Positions 20,936 to 29,310 of a stretch of DNA of 64,000 bases are shown piece by piece; position 1 is the stretch's first letter; each line of letters opens with the position of its first letter. The stretch covers positions 1 through 64,000 of the forward strand of contig NZ_WIAX01000009.1 in NCBI RefSeq assembly GCF_009467795.1, in the 5' to 3' direction. The notes under the pieces were generated by a model, which was given only the letters and a program-made list of their open reading frames with translations, did not search any database and was not told the origin of the DNA. A program made the translations under genes and the position numbers. This stretch comes from Nesterenkonia halophila. GTDB taxonomy: Bacteria; Actinomycetota; Actinomycetes; Actinomycetales; Micrococcaceae.

Positions 20936-21385
20936 TCACCCGGAGACGGCGCCGATGCCGCCGAGGATCATCCCGATCACCAGCATCCCGACCAGCAGCA
21001 GCACGGTGAGCGCGGCGCAGGGGCCGGCCCACCGGGAGTAGCCGGCCAGTCGGCGCCCGTCCCGGTCGCGCAGTGCACCGGCGAGCAGCATGATCAGGTC
21101 GATGATCGCCCAGGCGGCGGCCAGCGCGAACAGCGTCTGGCCGAGGACGGCGCGCTCGAGGGTGAGCAGCAGCACGACGCCGGCCGCTGCGAGCAGGAGC
21201 TTCGCGATGCCGACGGCGGGACGGCCCAGGTAGAACCAGGCGGCGCCGAGCGGGCCGAGCAGCAGCGCGAGCCCCCAGGCGACCGGGAGCCGCTTCGTCG
21301 AGACTGGCTGGTCGGCATGGACGCGCCGATCCTCATCGGTCCAGGTGTTGGCGTAGAGCTCGTCGAAGTCCCAGTCGTCGACCAT
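20936..21385 (-). CDS. TM2-domain-like membrane protein
   Basis: This 149-residue protein has an acidic N-terminus and about four hydrophobic segments. Residues about 33-75 resemble a TM2 domain (two membrane helices with a short loop: LLGPLGAAWFYLGRPAVGIA), and a further helix pair lies in the C-terminal half. The function is unknown. It is divergent from the holin-like gene, sharing the 155-bp gap 21386-21540. Confidence 0.8.
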   Translation of the reverse strand: MVDDWDFDELYANTWTDEDRRVHADQPVSTKRLPVAWGLALLLGPLGAAWFYLGRPAVGIAKLLLAAAGVVLLLTLERAVLGQTLFALAAAWAIIDLIMLLAGALRDRDGRRLAGYSRWAGPCAALTVLLLVGMLVIGMILGGIGAVSG

Positions 21386-21540
21386 GGATCCATCTTAGAG
21401 GGGGGGGAGAGGCGGGGGCGCTCTCCGCCGGTCACGTGCTGGGCGTCAGCCGCCGAGCCGGGGTGATGGTAGTTTTGATCCGGGAGTCTGCCCGCCAGGC
21501 TCGCAGGTCCGACCACACTTTCCAGGACGGAGGAGCTGCC

Positions 21541-22392
21541 TTGTCACAGCACGGCGCAGGGCACACGCGCACCGCCCCTCGGCCGACGCTTCTCGACCTC
21601 ATCAAGGTCGTGCTGCGTCTGGGGCCGAAGCAGATCACCGACGAGATCCAGCTGGCGATCGGCCAGCTGAAGACCAAGGGCGTCACCGCCGGCGTCGCCG
21701 TCGGGCTGATGGTCGCCGGTCTGGTCTTCGTGACCTTCCTGATCGTGGCCCTGATCGTCGCCGCCGTCGGCGCCTTCGCCCTGATCTTCGACGTCTGGGC
21801 CGCCGCGCTGATCGTGGCCGGCATCTTCCTGCTGATCGCGCTGCTCTTCGCGCTCGTCGGCTATCTGCGGCTGAAGAAGGCGCTGCCGCTGCTGCCCGAG
21901 GACGCCATCCGCGGGCTGCGCCTGGATCTGGGCGTGGCGCGCGAGGGCAGCGAGTTCGATCCGAAGACGCTCGACCGCGAGGACGCCGAGCGTCGCCGCC
22001 GCAAGGAGCAGGCCAAGAAGGAGGCCGCCGAGCGGAAGAAGCGTGAGGCCGAGCAGACCGGTGAGGGCGCCCCGCAGAAGCCGCCGTATCGCGAGCTGCT
22101 GCGCCGGACGTCGCTGCGCCGCGACCACCTCGGCTCGCTGCAGGACCAGCTCCGGGCACGCCTGGACAAGGAGTCGCTCAAGGCCGAGCTGCGCGGCGCT
22201 GCCGGTTCGGCTCGTCGTCGGTCCTCCGGCGGTGACGGCTCCGGCGGCGGCACCGACTCGTCGGGCTCCGCCGAGTCCGGAGAGCGCGGCGGCGCGGCCG
22301 ACTATGTGCAGGCCCGCTGGAAGCCGCTGGCGGTGCTGGGCGCCTCGACGGCCGCCGGGGCGGTCTTCCTGCGCGAGCTGACCAAGAAGTAG
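21541..22392 (+). CDS. Phage_holin_3_6-type (actinobacterial Holin-X family) membrane protein
   Basis: The 283-residue protein has two long membrane helices (about residues 50-75 and 80-110), an amphipathic segment before them (DEIQLAIGQLKTKGVTAG), and a long charged C-terminus rich in Lys/Arg/Glu and Ser/Gly. The family is named after holins but is chromosomal in most actinobacteria and not shown to lyse cells. The TTG at 21541 is chosen because GGAGGAG lies 6 nt upstream; earlier ATGs lack such a site. A -10 TAGTTT lies near 21471. Confidence 0.83.
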   Translation: MSQHGAGHTRTAPRPTLLDLIKVVLRLGPKQITDEIQLAIGQLKTKGVTAGVAVGLMVAGLVFVTFLIVALIVAAVGAFALIFDVWAAALIVAGIFLLIALLFALVGYLRLKKALPLLPEDAIRGLRLDLGVAREGSEFDPKTLDREDAERRRRKEQAKKEAAERKKREAEQTGEGAPQKPPYRELLRRTSLRRDHLGSLQDQLRARLDKESLKAELRGAAGSARRRSSGGDGSGGGTDSSGSAESGERGGAADYVQARWKPLAVLGASTAAGAVFLRELTKK

Positions 22393-22469
22393 ATCGCCGT
22401 GCGGCACTCGGCGCGCCGCGATCTCCGCCGGCGAGCCGGAGCCTCGTCGGCCCGACCGACGAGGAGACC

Positions 22470-23123
22470 GTGCGACTGATCGGCGCCGGAACCCGGGAGG
22501 GTTTCGACTACACCGTGCGCAGGACGTTCTGGACGGTGCCGAACGTCGTCACCGGCCTGCGTCTGACGCTCCTGCCGGTCTTCATCCACCTGATCCTGGC
22601 CGAGGAGCTGGTGGCCGCCGTCGTGGTGCTGGTCGTCCTCGGCGGCACCGATTGGGTCGACGGCTGGATCGCCCGGCGCTTCGACCAGCACTCCACCGTC
22701 GGCCGCTGGCTGGACCCGCTGGCCGATCGGCTCTCCGTGGCGATCGTGGCGGTGACTCTGGTCGCCGTCGGCATCGCCCCGCTGTGGTTCGTGCTCAGCA
22801 TCCTCGTTCCCGATGCGATGCTGGCGATCAATGCGGCGGCGCTCTTCGCCGGCTCCCCGGAGCTGGCGGTGACCGCACTGGGCAAGGTGCGGACTGCGGT
22901 GCTGATGCTCGGCGCTCCGCTGGTGCTGCTGGCCCGCGCCGAGGTGCTGCCCGGCGCGGGGTGGACGCCGATCGCGGAGAGCGTGCTGGCCGCGGGGTGT
23001 CTGATGCACATCCTGGCCGCAGTCGACTATCTTCGACGTGCGCACCGTCAGGCGAGGCGGCTGCGCGCACGGGGGATCGATCCCCGGGACCGCTCCCGGT
23101 GGGTCGCGGGGGAGCAGACATGA
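22470..23123 (+). CDS. CDP-alcohol phosphatidyltransferase family protein
   Basis: The 217-residue membrane enzyme carries the CDP-alcohol phosphotransferase motif D-x2-DG-x2-AR-x8-G-x3-D-x3-D (DWVDGWIARRFDQHSTVG then RWLDPLAD, about residues 64-90) and about six membrane helices. It should exchange CMP for an alcohol on CDP-diacylglycerol; PgsA (glycerol-3-phosphate) is possible, but the acceptor is unknown. GTG start with GAGGAGACC upstream. Its stop overlaps the next gene's start (ATGA), linking it to glycosyltransfer. Confidence 0.9.
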   Translation: MRLIGAGTREGFDYTVRRTFWTVPNVVTGLRLTLLPVFIHLILAEELVAAVVVLVVLGGTDWVDGWIARRFDQHSTVGRWLDPLADRLSVAIVAVTLVAVGIAPLWFVLSILVPDAMLAINAAALFAGSPELAVTALGKVRTAVLMLGAPLVLLARAEVLPGAGWTPIAESVLAAGCLMHILAAVDYLRRAHRQARRLRARGIDPRDRSRWVAGEQT

Positions 23124-24439
23124 CCACCCCGCGGCATGCCCGCCCGTCGTCGCCCGCCGTCCGTCGCCCAGGAGGACAGGACCCGCTGATGCTCAGCACC
23201 GAGCCGAGCTCCGAGACCCCCGCCGACCACTCTGCGGCCGACGGCGCCGCCGCGCGTCCGCTGCGCATCCTCATCGCCGCCGACACCTACCCGCCCGACG
23301 TCAACGGTGCGGCGGTGTTCTGCCAGCGGCTGGCCCGATACATGGCCGCCGCCGGCCATGAGGTCCACGTCGCGGCCGCCCGCAACACCGCCGGGCCGGG
23401 CGTCGTGGAGGAGACTCCGGAGGCGACCGTCCACCGGTTCCGCTCGCACAAGGCTCCGACCCACGAGTACTACCGGCTGTGCCTGCCCTGGCAGGTGGAG
23501 CCGGCCATGGACCGACTCCTCGCCGAGATCCGGCCCGACGTGGTGCACGTGCAGTGCCACTACATGATCGGCAAGGCGGCCATCGAGGCGGCCGAGCGGC
23601 GGCGGATACGCACCATCGCCACCAACCACTTCATGCCGGAGAACCTGGATCCGTTCCTGCCGTTCCCGGGCTGGTTCCGGCGGATCGTCGCGGAGAACTC
23701 CTGGCGGGACATGTCGCGGCTGATGGGCAAGGCCGCAGTGGTGACCACGCCGACGCCGCTGGCGGCCGAGACCATGAAGCGCCGGGCCGGGTTCCAGCGG
23801 GTGCTGCCGCTGTCCAACGGGATCGACGTCGACCACTACAGTCTGCGCGAGGGCGAGACGGTCGAGCCGCATCCGCGGCCGACGGCGCTCTTCGTCGGCC
23901 GGCTGGCGGTGGAGAAGCACGTCGACGTGCTGATCGATGCCGTCGCGCAGACCGATCCGGCGCTGGACATCGGTCTGGAGATCGTCGGCGACGGCGAGCA
24001 GCGCGACCGCCTGGCCGGGCAGATCGAGCACCTGGGCCTCGGAGACCGGGTGCACCTGCGCGGCCATGTCGACGACGACGAGCTGCGGCGCGCCTATATC
24101 CGGGCCGACGCGTTCTGCCAGCCCGGCACCGCCGAGCTGCAGTCGCTGGTCTCGCTGGAGGCGATGTCGGCGGCCCGGCCGGTGATCCTCGCCGATGCGC
24201 TCGCGCTGCCGCATCTGATCGAGGAAGGCCGCAACGGCCACCTGTTCACCCCGGGAGACGTCGCCGACCTGACAGCCAAACTCGAGGACCTCTTCCGCCG
24301 CAGCCCCGAGGAGCGGGCGGAGATGGGACGGCACAGCCGCACCATGGCCCAGCGACACTCCCAGGCGAAGACCATGGCGGCCTTCGAGCAGCTCTACCGC
24401 GGCGCAGACTGGGCCGAGCCCAACCGCCTCGGCAACTGA
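23120..24439 (+). CDS. GT4-family glycosyltransferase
   Basis: The 439-residue GT-B enzyme has an N-terminal acceptor domain from about residue 48 (LRILIAADTYPPDVNGAAVF). Its C-terminal nucleotide-sugar domain shows LSNGIDVDHY, FVGRLAVEKHVDVLI and the E-x7-E region of PGTAELQSLVSLEAMSA. The arrangement after a CDP-alcohol phosphatidyltransferase suggests glycolipid synthesis (mannosyl or glucosyl transfer), an inference. ATG 23120 overlaps the previous stop; an internal ATG at 23189 after GGAGGA is an alternative start that would remove the variable 23-residue tail. Confidence 0.92.
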   Translation: MTTPRHARPSSPAVRRPGGQDPLMLSTEPSSETPADHSAADGAAARPLRILIAADTYPPDVNGAAVFCQRLARYMAAAGHEVHVAAARNTAGPGVVEETPEATVHRFRSHKAPTHEYYRLCLPWQVEPAMDRLLAEIRPDVVHVQCHYMIGKAAIEAAERRRIRTIATNHFMPENLDPFLPFPGWFRRIVAENSWRDMSRLMGKAAVVTTPTPLAAETMKRRAGFQRVLPLSNGIDVDHYSLREGETVEPHPRPTALFVGRLAVEKHVDVLIDAVAQTDPALDIGLEIVGDGEQRDRLAGQIEHLGLGDRVHLRGHVDDDELRRAYIRADAFCQPGTAELQSLVSLEAMSAARPVILADALALPHLIEEGRNGHLFTPGDVADLTAKLEDLFRRSPEERAEMGRHSRTMAQRHSQAKTMAAFEQLYRGADWAEPNRLGN

Positions 24440-24531
24440 GGCGCCGTCGCCGACTCCGGGCGCCCGGGCATCGGCGATAGGATGGTCTTCGGCCGTCCTG
24501 CCTGTGCGTCCCCGGCGCACGATGCGGCCGC

Positions 24532-24605
24532 GGGGCGTTAGCTCAGCAGGTCAGAGCAGAGGACTCATAATCCTTTGGTCGCGGGTTCAAGTCCCGCACG
24601 CCCCA
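24532..24605 (+). tRNA. tRNA-Met (anticodon CAT), integration site of the element
   Basis: The 74-nt cloverleaf is intact: acceptor GGGGCGT/ACGCCCC, D-arm AGCTC...GAGC, anticodon stem AGGA/TCCT with loop CTCATAA, and T-arm GCGGG TTCAAGT CCCGC. The CAT anticodon fits elongator Met; Ile2 with a modified C cannot be strictly excluded. CCA is not encoded. A -10 TAGGAT lies at 24478-24483. The 3' half from 24561 is duplicated at 33405, so the element rebuilt this gene on insertion. Confidence 0.93.
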
Positions 24606-24608
24606 CCG
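24561..24608 (+). repeat. attL core (48 bp)
   Basis: The core starts at GGACTCATAATCC in the anticodon arm and runs past the tRNA 3' end to CCCCACCG. It is identical to 33405-33452, while the flanking bases differ on both sides. Confidence 0.95.
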
Positions 24609-24666
24609 TTGAAAGTCCTAGTCAGAGCGCTAGTAAAGGAAGTTTCTCACTAGGAAGGTAGAAGTC

Positions 24667-24687
24667 CAGTACGCAGTCAGTACGCAG
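24667..24687 (+). repeat. Arm-type integrase site, left arm
   Basis: Two head-to-tail copies of CAGTACGCAGT (the second lacking the last T) lie 59 bp inside attL and overlap the last codons of the integrase gene. The same 21 bp recur in the same orientation at 33282-33302. Confidence 0.75.
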
Positions 24688-25808
24688 CAGAATTGATTGC
24701 GCCGCCGAGGCCGGTCAGGTCGTCCTCGTACAGCGACGCATAGGCGTCCAGCGTCTCGGTGGCCGACTCGTGGCCGAGGGCGCGCTGCAGCGCCTTGATG
24801 TTCGCGCCGGCCTGGACCGCAATCGAGGCGTAGGTGCCGCGCAGGTCGTGGACGCGCATCGAGTCGTCCAGCTTCGCCTGACGCAGCGCCGGCCGGAACG
24901 TCCGGTTGAGCCAGTTCCCGGAGCGCAGCAGACCGCCGCCGGGGGAGTGGAAGACATCTTCTCGGTCGTCGTGGCCGTCGACGAGGGGGGCGGAGCTCAT
25001 CGGCCAGCGCCTCCGGCATCGGCACCCATCGTGTCGCGTGAGACTTCGGGGTGCTCTCGTGCAGGGTGCCGCCGATGTCGATATAGGTCCGCCGGACAGT
25101 GATCCTCAGCCGCTCGAAGTCCAGCGCTCCTACCTGTAGCGCCGTCGCTTCACCCCATCGCAGCCCCGTCGTCGCCATGGTCAGCAGCAGGGCACGATCC
25201 ACGGCGGTCGGCATCGCATCGGCAGCCCGGTGTAGCTCTGCGATGCTTAACCGAGTGTGCTCACGCCTGCCGCCGGCCCTGGGGAGCTTCACTGTCGCAG
25301 CAGGATTCACAGCGAGCAGGCGGTCCTCTACGGCCTGCTGCAGGGTCTTGCGGAGGATGAGGCCCGCGTGACGGGCGCGGGCGCCGGAGACCGCATCGTC
25401 GCCGCGCTGCAGGCCGACCAGCCATGCCGACACGTCACTGGTGAGCACGGCGTCCAGCGGGACATTCTCCCATCGAGGGAGGACACGAGATCGAGCGACG
25501 GAGCGGTACGAGTCCAGCGTCTTCGCCTTCACCTGTAGGCCGTCCATGTACCGCTGGAGTGCGGCCCCGACTGTCTGCCGTCCGGCCGCTGGGTCGACGT
25601 AGGTGCTCGTGGTGAGCGCGGTCGTCACCCCGTCTACGTGCCGTTGTGCGTCGACCTTGCGGTTAAACGCCTTGGTCTTCTCCTGGCCCGAGGGGTCGAC
25701 CCAGCGGGCGCGCCACCGCAACCCCTGGCCGTGTCGAGCAGAGGGGGTGCCGTCGCCTCGAGTCCAGAGGTCTTCAACCCCGGCTCGGCGATTACGACGC
25801 TGACTCAT
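24677..25808 (-). pseudogene. int: Tyrosine-recombinase integrase, frameshifted at a C6 run
   Basis: The intact family protein would be about 377 residues. The N-terminal SAM-like core-binding domain (about 75-165) and the first catalytic Arg (TGLRWGEATALQVG) are in one frame. The HxxR (VHDLRGTYASI), LGH and nucleophile Tyr (ETLDAYASLY) lie in the next frame, ending at 24677. The frames meet at about 24990, in a run of six C on the minus strand; five C would restore one continuous protein. As written, the catalytic site is split. This can be a true mutation, a sequencing indel or slippage. Start 25808 (MSQRRNRRAG) or 25844; it overlaps the repressor end slightly. Confidence 0.9.
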
Positions 25809-26439
25809 CCAGCTTTGCCCGTCGCCGAAGCTCAGGGTGAGCATTCACGAACCGCTGCATATTTGGACCTAGGCGACCCGTGTCAACGACTGTGATTCCG
25901 TGGTAGTCGAGGATGTTCGCCCGCTCCTGTGAGCTGAGACGCCGAGCGGAAGACAGGGCGTGCTTGGAGAAGTCCAGCCGGAGTTCGAATTGCTCTTGAA
26001 CTGTCTGGAGGGTCCCCTCCAGGAGTTCCTCTTGTTGCCCGCGCCAATCTGTACCCCGCCTATCTGCGGCACGGGCAAATGCTTTCTGCCGCTCGTAGTA
26101 GCGGGCAAGCGCCTCAACGGCATCGGACAGTGCGGTACCCGCCTCCAAGGCGGCGTCATACATCTCTTGATGGAGCTTGATCTGCTTCAACGTTTCCGGG
26201 GTGCTGAGCATGTCGTTCAGATCGTGCCCCAGCTCTCGGGAGATATCGGCGGCTTCATCGAGGCGGACCGGGCGAGTTCCAGATTCAATCTTCTGGACGG
26301 TCTGCTGGTGGAAGTTGTATCCCACCGCTGACATGCGCCTAGCGAGTTCCGCTTGCGAGATCTCTTGGGACTCGCGCTCCGACTTCATGTTCTCCCGGAA
26401 CGCGTCCAGTCGCGTCTCTCCTGGTGGCAGTTCGCTCAT
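25792..26439 (-). CDS. Cro/CI-type HTH repressor of the element
   Basis: The 215-residue protein has an N-terminal HTH_3 domain (about residues 14-75: QAELARRMSAVGYNFHQQTV then QKIESGTRPVRLDEAADI). A helical, charged C-terminal region (about 80-200) with no recognised peptidase domain follows, so SOS-type self-cleavage is not evident. The start at 26439 is favoured because TATGGT lies 6 nt before it on the minus strand, a leaderless arrangement; longer upstream frame is antisense to the excisionase. It is divergent from the early rightward operon and should control it. Confidence 0.88.
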   Translation of the reverse strand: MSELPPGETRLDAFRENMKSERESQEISQAELARRMSAVGYNFHQQTVQKIESGTRPVRLDEAADISRELGHDLNDMLSTPETLKQIKLHQEMYDAALEAGTALSDAVEALARYYERQKAFARAADRRGTDWRGQQEELLEGTLQTVQEQFELRLDFSKHALSSARRLSSQERANILDYHGITVVDTGRLGPNMQRFVNAHPELRRRAKLDESAS

Positions 26440-26451
26440 GACTCCACCATA

Positions 26452-26560
26452 CGACACTCCTCTGGGGTTGGCCTGGGTTGAACAGCGCACACCTGGTGTT
26501 GTGGGCGTGCTACACTTTTGAGTGAGGGCCAAAGAGATTGGCTCGACACTCACAGAGTGT
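26452..26560. promoter_or_regulatory. Early-control region with repeated ACACT operator half-sites and rightward promoter
   Basis: The 140-bp gap between repressor and excisionase holds CGACACTC at 26452 and 26544, an inverted pair ACACT-TTTG-AGTGA at 26512-26525 that includes the -10 TACACT (26511-26516), and a perfect ACACTC-ACA-GAGTGT at 26546-26560. ACACC-T-GGTGT at 26489-26499 is a further palindrome. These are candidate repressor operators. Confidence 0.6.
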
Positions 26561-26579
26561 AGGAAGGAAGGGTCAGCAG

Positions 26580-26804
26580 ATGACGACCATCGAAGAGCTC
26601 CCGCTGTACATGACCACGAAGCAAGTTTCGGAGCTGACCGGGGTGCCAGAGGGCACGCTGAAGTTCTACCGGAGTCGGCAGAGCGGAGGCCCGCGCAGCT
26701 TCGCACTGACTCCGCGCTCGATCCGCTACGCCCGCGAGGACGTCATGGCATGGATCGAGGACCGGCACGCACAGGGCGTCGGCGGCATCGAGGGGGCGGC
26801 GTGA
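26580..26804 (+). CDS. Excisionase-like small HTH (MerR/HTH_17) protein
   Basis: The 74-residue basic protein is almost only a winged HTH: MTTKQVSELTGVPEGTLKFY then YAREDVMAWIEDR. This is the pattern of HTH_17/excisionase-type DNA-binding proteins that bend att-site DNA or act as regulators. The first gene of the rightward operon, it has a strong AGGAAGGAAGGG site before ATG 26580. Excision control is inferred from position and family. Its stop overlaps a following ATG (TGATG). Confidence 0.87.
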   Translation: MTTIEELPLYMTTKQVSELTGVPEGTLKFYRSRQSGGPRSFALTPRSIRYAREDVMAWIEDRHAQGVGGIEGAA

Positions 26805-26908
26805 TGAGTACGCAACAGCCCCAGAACACAGAGAAGCGGCCTGGAGTCTCCCGCCAAGAAGCTCACCAGGCCGCTACCGATTCAGACACCTATCAGGAGG
26901 TATCCGCT

Positions 26909-27328
26909 ATGTCCGACGATACAGGAACCCCGAGCAACTCCGGAACCGCGCAGGCCGAGGAATGGCATCCGTGGTGGTGCGCCCGCGGCGAGTACTGCTC
27001 GCCCAATAGCGCGGGGGACGCCATCCACTACTCGCCGCCGCGTCGACTCGTCGCCACCCTCCCGTCCGAAGGCCCTGACGGTGGGGAGGACTTCACCGCG
27101 GGTGTCGCGGCCGTCGCCCCCACCGAGTGGGGCGAAGTGTACGACCAGGCTGCCTGCCTGAGTATCCACAACGTGTCGGGCATCGGCGACATCGACCTTC
27201 ATTTGGGCGTCAACTCACTCCGCGACTTCGCCGATTGGCTGATGGCGATGGCCGATCTCATCGAGTCGGTCCACGCGGGCCAGCGCCCGGACCTCGCCGA
27301 ACTCGAGGGGGCGGTCTCCAATGCCTGA
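26909..27328 (+). CDS. DUF6907-like hypothetical protein
   Basis: The 139-residue protein contains EEWHPWWCARGEYC near the start and IHYSPPRRL, then an acidic beta-rich region and a helical end (LRDFADWLMAMADLIESVHA). It resembles the actinobacterial DUF6907 group often seen on phages and integrative elements; the name is from memory. An ideal CAGGAGG site 8 nt before ATG 26909 decides this start. An in-frame ATG at 26804 overlapping the excisionase stop could add 35 residues. The function is unknown. Confidence 0.78.
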   Translation: MSDDTGTPSNSGTAQAEEWHPWWCARGEYCSPNSAGDAIHYSPPRRLVATLPSEGPDGGEDFTAGVAAVAPTEWGEVYDQAACLSIHNVSGIGDIDLHLGVNSLRDFADWLMAMADLIESVHAGQRPDLAELEGAVSNA

Positions 27329-27572
27329 GGAGCAGATCGTCACTGTCGCGCACGAGCGGCTGTCCGATGTCTTCGCGGTCGTCTCGCAGGTCTCCAGCGC
27401 CGACGGTGCACCCCACTACCGGCGCAAGGTCCACCTGTCGCTGAGCGCGGCTCAGAACGCAGTCAAGCGGGCGCGAGAGCGCGGGCTGCAGGCAATGATC
27501 GTGCTCTGCCGCATGGAGCCCGTCGAGGCGGAGGAGGACGCATGGACTCACGGTTCCCGACTCACTACCTGA
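27321..27572 (+). CDS. Hypothetical 83-residue protein
   Basis: I do not recognise it. It overlaps the previous gene by 8 bp and the next by 31 bp, as expected of a compact phage-type operon. The sequence is predicted beta-strand then helix (KVHLSLSAAQNAVKRARERG), with no Cys pair, signal or membrane segment. Confidence 0.7.
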   Translation: MPEEQIVTVAHERLSDVFAVVSQVSSADGAPHYRRKVHLSLSAAQNAVKRARERGLQAMIVLCRMEPVEAEEDAWTHGSRLTT

Positions 27573-28261
27573 ACTACCGGGATGTCCTGCGACTCTCTCC
27601 TGCGGCGTTCCGCACGTTCGTCCTCAGCACCGCGTGGTCAGTCTCGAACATGACCGACGGCAGTATCCCTCGGGCAGACCTGCCCCTGGTGCCGTTCGCC
27701 ACTGAGGAGCACGCCGCGGAACTCGTCTCCTCGGGGCTGTGGTCCGAGTCGGACGACGGCTACGTCATCACGGAGTTCGCTAAGCACCAGACATCGGCAG
27801 CTCGGATGGAGGCGTCGCTGACGAACCGCCGCGAGACCGACCGTGCTCGGAAGCAACGTGAACGGAAGCACCGCTCCGGCGATCACTCCTCGTGCCTGTC
27901 GGAGCACTGCGACGAGGCAGACTCAGCCCCTCCTCAGGAGGAGTCACGGGGACTGTCACGTGACCGTCACGTGAGGTTAGAAGGCAAGGCAGAGGCAGAG
28001 GCAGAGGCAGAGGCAGTCCAGGGAGTTCACGAATTTGTGGATGAGGAGACTGGCGAAGTCTTCGACTCAGCATCGACCTCGGATTCTTCAGATTCGACCC
28101 CGCTCTCGTCGCGGGTGCCGTCGTTCTCGGAGGCTCCGGAGTATCGGTCGGCTGATCCGTTCGGGTCGACGTCGAGTTCGTCGGCTTCGTCGCCTGATGG
28201 TCCGTCGTCGGTGGACTTCGATGCGCTGTTGGATGAGTTCCGGAATCCGGGGGTGGCCTGA
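27542..28261 (+). CDS. Replication-initiator-like / phage replisome-organiser-like protein
   Basis: The 239-residue protein begins with a winged-helix-like domain (about residues 1-85: RLSPAAFRTFVLSTAWSVSN then MTDGSIPRADLPLVPFATEE). This type starts many actinophage replication proteins. A very basic region (NRRETDRARKQRERKHR) and a long acidic Ser/Asp-rich tail with a KAEAEAEAEAV tract follow. The tract is encoded by GGCAGA repeats, and two TCACGTGA sites lie just upstream within the gene. The DNA-replication role is an inference from architecture and position; the function is not certain. Confidence 0.6.
   Translation: MDSRFPTHYLNYRDVLRLSPAAFRTFVLSTAWSVSNMTDGSIPRADLPLVPFATEEHAAELVSSGLWSESDDGYVITEFAKHQTSAARMEASLTNRRETDRARKQRERKHRSGDHSSCLSEHCDEADSAPPQEESRGLSRDRHVRLEGKAEAEAEAEAVQGVHEFVDEETGEVFDSASTSDSSDSTPLSSRVPSFSEAPEYRSADPFGSTSSSSASSPDGPSSVDFDALLDEFRNPGVA
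27956..28016. repeat. Twin TCACGTGA sites and GGCAGA hexanucleotide array inside the rep-like gene
   Basis: TCACGTGA (27956-27963) and TCACGTGA (27967-27974) are spaced 11 bp apart, one helical turn. Nearly five tandem GGCAGA units follow at 27988-28016. Iteron-like repeats inside a replication gene often mark an origin. The array is also prone to in-frame slippage. Confidence 0.55.
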
Positions 28262-28452
28262 TGTGCAGCACATGCGGTTACAGCTCGTGTGCTTGTTCGT
28301 ATATCGCCGAGCTTGGTCCTGGTGGTGAGCATGAGGCGCTGGTGTATGTGGCGCGTCGGATGATGTGGGCTCCTCGTCCTCATCGTGGCGGTTGCCCGTG
28401 TCCGGGGTGCTTCTCGGAGCGGCTGTCGTCGTGGCAGGGGGTGCCGTCATGA
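28261..28452 (+). CDS. Small Cys-rich protein (possible zinc-binding)
   Basis: The 63-residue protein has seven Cys: CSTCGYSSCAC at the start and CPCPGC near the end. Pairs spaced by two or three residues could bind one or two Zn2+ ions. The start ATG overlaps the previous stop (TGATG) and its own stop overlaps the next start, so it is translationally coupled on both sides. The function is unknown. Confidence 0.7.
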   Translation: MCSTCGYSSCACSYIAELGPGGEHEALVYVARRMMWAPRPHRGGCPCPGCFSERLSSWQGVPS

Positions 28453-29297
28453 GTGATCCAGGCATGATTCGTCGCTTCTGGGAGGTGCCTCGTGAGGGCG
28501 TCAAGGTCGACGAGGAGGACCCGCTGATCGGCTGGCGGGTCGATGAGGTCGCCCCGGATGGTCGGCTGCGCGGGGTCGGTCGTGACTGTGTTCTCCGCGC
28601 TGACCGGTGCACGGCCCCCACCGGTCGACTGGTGAAGGTCCGGTCACTGGTAGCCCACGTGGCCCCGCACCCCAACTGCGAGTGTGGACCGCGGCTGCTC
28701 GGCGACGTGCAGGCCCTGTCGAAGTTCTGGGGCGACCTCCGCGACTACTCGGTCGATGCGGGGCTGCGGTGGGCTCCACCCGGCTCGAAAGTCGTCGGTA
28801 GATACTCGGCGATGGGGAGGGTGTGCCCTGGGTATGCGGTCCCGGTCGATGACCCGCCGACGACGATCCGGATCGGTGCTGCTCGTCTGCTGGCGGTCTT
28901 CGCTTCTGGCGACGTCGACGTGAAGGCGCTGCGGCGAACCTACCCGGACGTGCCGGTCCGGCCAGCGTCGGAGATCCCCGACGGGGCGTTCGGATGGTTG
29001 GCCGATCCGGGCGCTGTGGTGCTGCAGGCGACGCCTCATCGGCGCCACATCACAGTTCGGACGGGCGCGGCCACGCTGGAGATCCCCCGGTCGTGGCTGG
29101 AGCCGCCAGCAGTCCGTGAGGCGATCTGGAAGGCCATCGGCGGCGAGTGGGCGATGGCAGGCCCGGTCTCGGTTGTCGCTCAGCGGGTCGTGTATCCGCT
29201 GACGGTCGACGAGCTGAACTATCGGCAGATGTTGGGTGTGGCGTTTGGAGTCTGCATCGCACTCGGCAACCTTCCGGAAATTGAGTTTGAACTCTAG
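28449..29297 (+). CDS. Hypothetical element protein with H-x5-C-x-C motif
   Basis: I do not recognise this 282-residue protein. A possible metal site APHPNCECG lies at about residues 78-86. The rest is mixed alpha/beta with regions such as WLADPGAVVLQATPHRRHI. The start is ATG 28449 by ATGA overlap; the open frame upstream overlaps the Cys-rich gene. No signal or membrane segment is seen. Confidence 0.72.
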   Translation: MSDPGMIRRFWEVPREGVKVDEEDPLIGWRVDEVAPDGRLRGVGRDCVLRADRCTAPTGRLVKVRSLVAHVAPHPNCECGPRLLGDVQALSKFWGDLRDYSVDAGLRWAPPGSKVVGRYSAMGRVCPGYAVPVDDPPTTIRIGAARLLAVFASGDVDVKALRRTYPDVPVRPASEIPDGAFGWLADPGAVVLQATPHRRHITVRTGAATLEIPRSWLEPPAVREAIWKAIGGEWAMAGPVSVVAQRVVYPLTVDELNYRQMLGVAFGVCIALGNLPEIEFEL

Positions 29298-29310
29298 GAG
29301 GAACGGGATA

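Noticed and set aside
21541-22392. Holin-like gene as evidence of a second prophage
   Set aside because: The family is chromosomal in most actinobacteria and no phage gene or att site lies nearby.
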